Assembly: GCA_012518795.1 (NCBI GenBank)
Contig: JAAYRL010000004.1
Location: forward strand, 1-37,943
Origin: Clostridiaceae bacterium
GTDB taxonomy: Bacteria; Bacillota; Clostridia; Saccharofermentanales; DTU023
Length of the DNA: 37,943 nt
Direction of reading: 5' to 3'
Shown: positions 33,018 through 37,943 of the stretch, piece after piece
Numbering within the stretch: position 1 is the first letter of the stretch
Layout of the letters: every line of letters starts with the position of its first letter
Position numbers and translations under genes: made by a program
Notes under the pieces: generated by a model
The model's input: only the letters and a program-made list of their open reading frames with translations
The model's database searches: none
Told to the model about the DNA's origin: nothing

Positions 33018-33870
33018 ATCTGAATTAAGCCTCGAATTATTTTTTCCGGAGTTTTGCTTTGAAGAACAATCAATGGATTTGGAGCAATTTTCAGATTTAG
33101 ACAAATTATCCGATTCGGAGCGACTTTCAGCTTTAGACAAATTATCCGATTCGGAGCGTTTTTCAGATTCGGAAAAATTTTCTGATTTGGAGCGTCTTTC
33201 AGATTCAGAAAAATTATCTGATTTTGAGCGTCTTTCAGATTCAGAAACGGTTTTAAGTTCGGATTTACCGGGAATAACCGAAGCCGAATTAGCTTTGTAT
33301 AAAGAGTTAAAATTAGATCAATCATTTTTGCTGAGCAATCTTTTATTTGAACTCGCTAAGCTGATTTTAAGCAAAGAAAAAATCATTCAACAGTTTTTAT
33401 CAGAACAAGAATTATCTGCTCGGATTGATGTTGAACTTATTACCGGCCAATCCATGCGACACATTAATCTTTCAACCAGAGGGATCGATGAAACTACCGA
33501 CGTTCTGTCATTTCCTAATTTTTCTTTTGCTGTAATCCATAAAAGTCGTAAAGCTAAGAAATGTGAAATAGCAGATATTGATTTTACGATTGAACCATAT
33601 GCCTGGCTTGATCCAACCGCTGAATATGGCACAATCAGTTTAGGGGAAATATTGATTTGTCCCTTGAAAGCTCAAGAGCAGGCTATAGAATTGGCTCATT
33701 CATTAATTCGCGAAGTGTGCTTTTTATTTATGCATGGTTTATTACATTTATGTGGTTACGATCATCAAACAGAACAAGAAGCTTCCCGGATGTTTGATTT
33801 ACAGAAGAATATCTTGCCGGAATTAGAAAACTTGATTAATACATATTTTGAGGGGAAATATGCCAAATAA
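33010..33870 (+). CDS. ybeY: Endoribonuclease YbeY with repeat-rich N-terminal extension
   Basis: This 286-residue protein is unusually long: YbeY is normally about 150-170. The zinc site HGLLHLCGYDH (from His242) and STRGIDETTDVLSFPNF are intact, as is the C-terminal helix. Two additions exist: an N-terminal extension of about 120 residues with nine hexapeptide repeats of the form (F/L)SDSE(K/R), and an insertion of about 40 residues between the SFP motif and LGEILI. YbeY acts in 16S rRNA 3' maturation and ribosome quality control. The start at 33010 follows GAAGG and overlaps pgpH; an upstream in-frame Met (32950) would lie inside pgpH without a site. It overlaps era by 11 bases. Confidence 0.93.
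   Translation: MNKSELSLELFFPEFCFEEQSMDLEQFSDLDKLSDSERLSALDKLSDSERFSDSEKFSDLERLSDSEKLSDFERLSDSETVLSSDLPGITEAELALYKELKLDQSFLLSNLLFELAKLILSKEKIIQQFLSEQELSARIDVELITGQSMRHINLSTRGIDETTDVLSFPNFSFAVIHKSRKAKKCEIADIDFTIEPYAWLDPTAEYGTISLGEILICPLKAQEQAIELAHSLIREVCFLFMHGLLHLCGYDHQTEQEASRMFDLQKNILPELENLINTYFEGKYAK
33088..33249 (+). repeat. nine 18-bp in-frame repeats in ybeY
   Basis: The hexapeptides run FSDLDK, LSDSER, LSALDK, LSDSER, FSDSEK, FSDLER, LSDSEK, LSDFER, LSDSET (residues 27-80 of YbeY). A longer block, AGACAAATTATCCGATTCGG, occurs twice (near 33109 and 33135 on), showing recent duplication. The segment is acidic and probably disordered or a charged helix. Confidence 0.88.
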
Positions 33871-34792
33871 CAATTTTAAATGTGGTTTTGTTACACTTGC
33901 CGGCAAAACTAATATTGGTAAATCGACTTTGCTTAATCAAATTATGCAAACGGAAATTGCAATTGCTACACATAAACCGCAAACAACAAGACATTTAATT
34001 AAAGGTGTTTATCAAGATGAGCAGAGTCAAATAATTTTTATTGATTCGCCGGGCATGCATATTGCGACTGATCAATTGGGACGTAACATGCGTAAAGCTG
34101 CATCTGTGGCAATTCAGGAAACAGATATTGTTGTCTTATTGGTAGATGCCAGATCTGAATTAAAAATCGGTGAAATAGAAAAACAAATAATTGATTTGGC
34201 AATTACAAGCAATGTTGGCTTAATTTTGGCAATTAACAAAATCGATTTAGTCGAGAAATCAAGAATATTGCCATTAATACAAGAATATATAAATTATGCT
34301 GATTTCCAAGCAGTAGTTCCAATTTCGGCAAAAAACAATGATGGAATTGATTTATTGCTTACAGAAATAAAGAATGCTTTACCAATAAATTCACCTCTGA
34401 TAATTGATGGCAGTTATACGGATCAGACTGAAAAAAAATTAGCAGCCGAATATATCAGAGCAGAAATTATTGAACAAATCTCCAAAGAAATTCCTTACAG
34501 TGTCGCAATTAAAATTGAAGAATTTAATGAAATTTTTGATTCTAAGAATCAGAGATCCAGAGTGCAGATTCACGCTACTATTTTTGTTGATCGTGAAAAT
34601 CATAAAATGATTCTTTTAGGAAAAAATGGACGACAAATTGCTGCTATCGGTAGAGCAAGTCGTGAGCGAATCAGCAAAATGTTGGATTGTCCATGTGATT
34701 TAATGTTATTTGTTAAAGTAAGAACTGATTGGCGCAATCAATATTCCCAATTAAAAGAATTAGGCTACAGCAGTAAAGATTTAAATTTGTAA
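33860..34792 (+). CDS. era: GTPase Era
   Basis: This 310-residue ribosome-assembly GTPase binds the 3' end of 16S rRNA. G1 is GKTNIGKST (15-23), G2 KPQTTRH, G3 DSPGMH, G4 NKID and G5 ISAKN. The C-terminal KH domain has ILLGKNGRQIAAIGRASRERI. G1 usually reads GRPNVGKST and G3 DTPG; the changes here are mild and the catalytic Lys and Ser/Thr stay. The start at 33860 has a GAGGGG site; the in-frame TTG at 33848 is less likely. Its position after ybeY is conserved in Firmicutes and fits joint action on 16S rRNA. Confidence 0.95.
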   Translation: MPNNNFKCGFVTLAGKTNIGKSTLLNQIMQTEIAIATHKPQTTRHLIKGVYQDEQSQIIFIDSPGMHIATDQLGRNMRKAASVAIQETDIVVLLVDARSELKIGEIEKQIIDLAITSNVGLILAINKIDLVEKSRILPLIQEYINYADFQAVVPISAKNNDGIDLLLTEIKNALPINSPLIIDGSYTDQTEKKLAAEYIRAEIIEQISKEIPYSVAIKIEEFNEIFDSKNQRSRVQIHATIFVDRENHKMILLGKNGRQIAAIGRASRERISKMLDCPCDLMLFVKVRTDWRNQYSQLKELGYSSKDLNL

Positions 34793-34864
34793 GTTTAATT
34801 AAATTGAGTTAATTAAGGATTTTAGTAAATAAGCTTCGTTAAACAATCAATCAAGATTTGAGTT

Positions 34865-35641
34865 ATGAGTTTTATTAAAACAAAAGGATTTGTTATACAA
34901 AGTATTGCCTATCGGGATTCAAACCGTTTGCTCAAGATTCTTACTCCGGAGCATGGTTTAATTACCTGTTCTGCTCAGGGTGCTAAAAGCAAAAAAAGTA
35001 CTTTAAGGATCGCCAGCAGTCCTTTTGTGTTTGCGGAGTATGAGTTGTTTTATTACCGTGAACGTTATCGGGTCCAAGCTGCAAATGTCATTGATGCTTT
35101 TTTACCGTTAATGGAAGATATCAAGCGCTTAACTTGCATATCTCATTTAGCGGAATTAGTTTTAGATGTTTTACGAGATAATTCCAAAGGTAAAACCAGT
35201 TATCCGTTTTGGGCATATGCATCTTATAAAATTACTACTGATCAGGATCCGGTTTTAGTGACGAACTTAGCCCAATTAAAGTATTTGTCAGAGCAAGGCT
35301 TTGCACCATGGATCGATAATTGTCTGATCTGCGGAAAAGATTTTTCTGAAGAGGGAGCGAGATTTTATTTTGCTAAATACGGAGCAATATGTGAACAGGA
35401 TTCTTGTCGTAAAAATATTGGCTCTTCAGTGATTTTAGATCTGTCACTTGGCTCATTGGCAGCTCTGATGTATCTGATTCATAATCCCTACGAGAAATGT
35501 TTTAATATGCATTTATCCGAAAAAATCAGGCGAGAAATAATAAATTTTTCCGAACGATATTTAACTTATGTTATGGAAAAAGATTATCAGAAACTTGATA
35601 TGATTAAATCATTGGAAAACTTTGAAAGAGGAAATATTTAA
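34865..35641 (+). CDS. recO: DNA repair protein RecO
   Basis: This 258-residue protein has an N-terminal OB fold (KTKGFVIQSIAYRDSNRLLKI to about 80), a helical body and a zinc-binding site with Cys153, Cys156, Cys176 and Cys181 (CLICGKDF, then CEQDSC). RecO helps load RecA on SSB-coated DNA with RecR. Length is normal. It lies 72 bases after era, the usual order in Firmicutes. Its TAA overlaps the next ATG by one base (TAATG), so expression is tied to serine dehydratase beta, an unrelated function. Confidence 0.93.
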   Translation: MSFIKTKGFVIQSIAYRDSNRLLKILTPEHGLITCSAQGAKSKKSTLRIASSPFVFAEYELFYYRERYRVQAANVIDAFLPLMEDIKRLTCISHLAELVLDVLRDNSKGKTSYPFWAYASYKITTDQDPVLVTNLAQLKYLSEQGFAPWIDNCLICGKDFSEEGARFYFAKYGAICEQDSCRKNIGSSVILDLSLGSLAALMYLIHNPYEKCFNMHLSEKIRREIINFSERYLTYVMEKDYQKLDMIKSLENFERGNI

Positions 35642-36306
35642 TGAGCAAATATAGAAGTATTTTCGAAATAATAGGACCGGTAATGGTAGGTCCCTCCAGT
35701 TCGCATACGGCCGGTGCAGTAAGAATAGGTCAAATTGCTCGTAATGTTTACGGAAAAAATCCGGCCAAAGCCATAATTACATTTTATGGATCGTTTGCCC
35801 ATACATATTCCGGACACGGTACAGATGTTGCAATTATTGCCGGAATTATGAAAATGGAAACCTTTGATCCCAGAATACCGACGGCCTACCTTGAAGCTGA
35901 AAAAGCAGGCTTGGCAATTGAAATTAAAGTCAGCAGTGAGTCCGTTAACTTTCCAAATACAGCAAAAGTTGAATTATTCGGCGATAAAGATTATGTTTCA
36001 GTTGTAGGCATTTCGATAGGTGGCGGGATTGTTCAGATTATTAATATTAATGGTTTCGATTGTCATATAACAGGAGAAAATCCTGCTGTCTTGGTTTTCC
36101 ATAAAGATGTAAAAGGTCGTATAGCTGCTGTGACAAATCTAATTGCCAAACATGAAATTAATGTTTCGCACTTAGAGGTGTCCAGACATCAAAAAGGAGA
36201 GATAGCATTGATGATCTTACAAACCGATGAACATGTTGCAAAACATATTTTGAAAGAAATGCGAAAAATAAAAGATATTACTCGTGTTATTCAAGTTAAA
36301 GCATAG
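35641..36306 (+). CDS. sdaAB: L-serine dehydratase, iron-sulfur dependent, beta subunit
   Basis: This 221-residue subunit opens with FEIIGPVMVGPSSSHTAGAVRIGQIAR, the signature of the beta domain, followed by FYGSFAHTYSGHGTDVAIIAG. A C-terminal ACT domain (about 148-221, VLVFHKDVKGRIAAVTNLIAKHEINVSHLEVSR split over the segment) is likely the serine or allosteric site. With the alpha subunit it deaminates L-serine to pyruvate and ammonia. It is coupled to recO by a one-base overlap; the alpha gene follows after 70 bases. Confidence 0.95.
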   Translation: MSKYRSIFEIIGPVMVGPSSSHTAGAVRIGQIARNVYGKNPAKAIITFYGSFAHTYSGHGTDVAIIAGIMKMETFDPRIPTAYLEAEKAGLAIEIKVSSESVNFPNTAKVELFGDKDYVSVVGISIGGGIVQIININGFDCHITGENPAVLVFHKDVKGRIAAVTNLIAKHEINVSHLEVSRHQKGEIALMILQTDEHVAKHILKEMRKIKDITRVIQVKA

Positions 36307-36376
36307 ATTTATTTTATGGATTTGTATTACATAAATAATAAAATTGTTTTGTTTATAATTTAAGGATTAATTAACA

Positions 36377-37246
36377 ATGATCAAAAACTTTACAGAATTA
36401 ATTGAAATTTGCCGAATTGAGAAATTGTCAATTTATCAAGTTGCTTTAAATCAAGAATTGAGATTATTTGAATCTTCTGAACAAGCAATATATGAAAAAA
36501 TGGAATTTCAACTTAAAGCAATGGAGAATTCAGTTGCTAGAGGACTCGAAGGTGTTCAATCACATTCCGGTTTAACCGGTGGCGATGCCAAGAGAATGGC
36601 AGTGTATTTACAAAAAGAAAAATCGTTAATGGGAAAGATGTTGGCTGAAGCCGTAAATAATGCAATAGCCGTCAATGAAGTAAATGCTGCTATGGGAATC
36701 ATTTGTGCTACCCCTACTGCGGGCTCCGCAGGGGTATTGCCCGGTGTCTTAACAGCAATCAGACAGGAATTCAATTTAGATCGTAAGGCTCAATTAAACT
36801 TTATGCTTACTGCAGGAATCTGTGGTTTAATTATCGGTAACAATGCCAGTATTTCAGGTGCGGAAGGAGCTTGTCAGGCAGAAATCGGATCTGCATCGGC
36901 AATGACAGCAGCAGCTTTAGTCGAAGCTGCCAGTGGTTCTCCCGAGATGTCGGTGGAAGCTGTGGCAATTGCTTTGAAAAATTTATTGGGTTTATCTTGT
37001 GATCCGGTAGCAGGGTTAGTTGAAATTCCTTGTATTAAGCGTAATGCAATCGGTGTATCCAATTGCTTTACTGCAGCGGAAATGGCCTTGGCGGGAATTA
37101 AGAGCAGAATTCCCTGTGATGAAGTGGTCCATGCAATGTGTAGAATTGGCGAGATGATGCCTGAAGCCTTAAAAGAAACAGCGCTGGGCGGTTTAGCAGA
37201 CACTCCGACAGCCAGAAATATGCGTAGGAAAATACAAAATAAATGA
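36377..37246 (+). CDS. sdaAA: L-serine dehydratase, iron-sulfur dependent, alpha subunit
   Basis: This 289-residue catalytic subunit carries the oxygen-sensitive 4Fe-4S cluster. It shows GVQSHSGLTGGDAKRM, ATPTAGSAGVLPGVL, GNNASISGAEGACQAEIGSA and GLSCDPVAGLVEIPC, where the last two cysteines are expected cluster ligands. SNCFTAAEMALAG and a normal C terminus follow. AAGGA precedes the ATG by 10 bases, and a TATAAT (36354-36359) lies upstream without a good -35. The enzyme suggests an anaerobic, amino-acid-using metabolism. No terminator is obvious after the stop. Confidence 0.95.
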   Translation: MIKNFTELIEICRIEKLSIYQVALNQELRLFESSEQAIYEKMEFQLKAMENSVARGLEGVQSHSGLTGGDAKRMAVYLQKEKSLMGKMLAEAVNNAIAVNEVNAAMGIICATPTAGSAGVLPGVLTAIRQEFNLDRKAQLNFMLTAGICGLIIGNNASISGAEGACQAEIGSASAMTAAALVEAASGSPEMSVEAVAIALKNLLGLSCDPVAGLVEIPCIKRNAIGVSNCFTAAEMALAGIKSRIPCDEVVHAMCRIGEMMPEALKETALGGLADTPTARNMRRKIQNK

Positions 37247-37276
37247 TAAAAATAATTCTACTTTTAAAACTTACTT

Positions 37277-37304
37277 TTGGTTAAATACATTTTTATGGTA
37301 CATT
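37277..37304 (+). promoter_or_regulatory. promoter of the AMP-binding gene
   Basis: TTGGTT (37277-37282) and TACATT (37299-37304) are spaced by 16 bases, and TGG directly before the latter makes an extended -10. A start near 37311 leaves a leader of about 37 bases. The TATGGTACA core is shared with the element before ymdB. Confidence 0.5.
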
Positions 37305-37347
37305 GATAGGACTTTGATAGTTTTTATTCTGAAGATCGGATTAAAAT

Positions 37348-37943
37348 ATGAAGAAAACATATAAACCAACACCTCATGCTAATGTAAATACTAATCATAT
37401 TTCTTTAGTTAGCGACATAAAAGATTTATTGACTTCGCGAGCCAAGTCAGCATCAAATAAAATTGCTTTTCGTTATCGTGTTTCAAATAATGAGATTAGA
37501 GATGTGACCTTTGTAGAGTTTGCTGCTGAAGTTACTGAATTAAGTAGGTATTTGTTACAACAAGGTTATGAAAATAAACATATTGCTATTCTTGGGAATA
37601 ATTCATATCAATGGCTCGTAGCTTTTTTCGCAATCACAACAATCGGTAATGTTGCAGTTGCACTTGATAATTCACTTGACGAAAATCAAGCTCTGAAATA
37701 TTTAGAACATAGTGATAGCAGTGCAGTTTTCTGTTGTCAAGAACTATATAAAAACTTAAATATATTACTGAAAGATTCAGATATTACGGTTTTCAATTTA
37801 AATAAAATATCTCAGCTAAAATCGGATTGCAATAAATTAAGCAAAAATGATTCTTTTGGTAAATTTAATAAATCACAAGAGAGTTCTGTGCTCACAAACA
37901 GCTTGAATAATAAATCACAAGAGAGTTCTGTGCTCACAAATAA
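37348..37943 (+). CDS. AMP-binding (acyl-CoA synthetase-like) enzyme, N-terminal fragment
   Basis: An open frame of 198 codons runs off the window end. It resembles the N terminus of long-chain acyl-CoA synthetases (ANL superfamily): KIAFRYRVSNNEIRDVTFVEFAAEVTELSRYLLQQGY, then HIAILGNNSYQWLVAFFAITTIGNVAVALDNSLDENQALKYLEHS split over successive segments. The P-loop and adenylate motifs would lie downstream. Near the window end the sequence becomes Asn/Ser-rich and contains a 14-codon tandem repeat inside a region that is usually compact. It has its own probable promoter. Confidence 0.8.
   Translation, partial: MKKTYKPTPHANVNTNHISLVSDIKDLLTSRAKSASNKIAFRYRVSNNEIRDVTFVEFAAEVTELSRYLLQQGYENKHIAILGNNSYQWLVAFFAITTIGNVAVALDNSLDENQALKYLEHSDSSAVFCCQELYKNLNILLKDSDITVFNLNKISQLKSDCNKLSKNDSFGKFNKSQESSVLTNSLNNKSQESSVLTN
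37867..37940 (+). repeat. 42-bp in-frame tandem repeat at the window edge
   Basis: A 32-base string starting AATAAATCACAAGAGAGTTC is identical at 37867-37898 and 37909-37940. The period is 42 bases, encoding NKSQESSVLTNSLN in the AMP-binding enzyme. More copies may follow outside the window. Confidence 0.9.

Overview
The window reads as chromosomal DNA of a low-to-moderate GC Gram-positive bacterium, most likely a member of the Clostridia. The evidence is the gene content and order: RNase Y followed by the YmdB phosphodiesterase; a phoH-pgpH-ybeY-era-recO block; two DUF881 proteins; a two-subunit L-serine dehydratase; strong GGAGG-type ribosome binding sites; and a type IV pilus locus with no outer-membrane secretin. 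I cannot name the genus with confidence.

Layout. (1) Positions 3-467 hold the end of a DUF4143-type ATPase gene. (2) Positions 593-8561, plus strand, hold a compact type IV pilus locus: pilB, pilT, pilC, a major pilin, prepilin peptidase pilD, then pilM-, pilN- and pilO-like genes. (3) Positions 17494-8725, minus strand and convergent with the first locus, hold four genes whose products all begin with a prepilin leader. They are a 2344-residue pseudopilin carrying a GLUG repeat array and an InlB-like module, a PilX/GspK-like protein without Glu+5, and two small pseudopilins. I read these as the priming or tip complex of the same pilus, with the giant protein as candidate tip adhesin. (4) Positions 17816-20964 hold a bacterial PH-domain protein, a membrane protein of unknown function and a uracil/xanthine permease. 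(5) Positions 20965-21640 hold a non-coding array of 92-bp units. (6) From 21.7 kb to the end is an AT-richer housekeeping stretch: rny, ymdB, a solute-binding-type lipoprotein, lspA, rluD, two DUF881 genes, phoH, pgpH, ybeY, era, recO, sdaAB, sdaAA and the start of an AMP-binding (acyl-CoA synthetase-like) gene. Many of these genes overlap by 1-16 bases, which suggests one or a few long transcripts. Their products serve RNA turnover, ribosome maturation, cyclic-di-AMP breakdown, lipoprotein processing and DNA repair.

The most unusual property is a recurring tandem-repeat pattern. At three unrelated loci (9.6, 18.35 and 23.5 kb) the repeated unit is a gene's own translation-initiation region, so the true start is preceded by one to four decoy mini-ORFs. 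Before ymdB there are three 74-bp copies, each encoding a 16-residue peptide that copies the start of YmdB. Before one pseudopilin there are four 22-bp spaced Met-Lys-stop units. Before the membrane protein there is one 32-bp duplication whose mini-ORF stops on the real TTG start. Other tandem repeats lie in coding DNA (giant pseudopilin, ybeY, the AMP-binding gene) and in non-coding DNA (the 92-bp array, and a terminator whose 3' half is repeated).

All functional calls come from reading motifs by eye. No database search or folding program was run.
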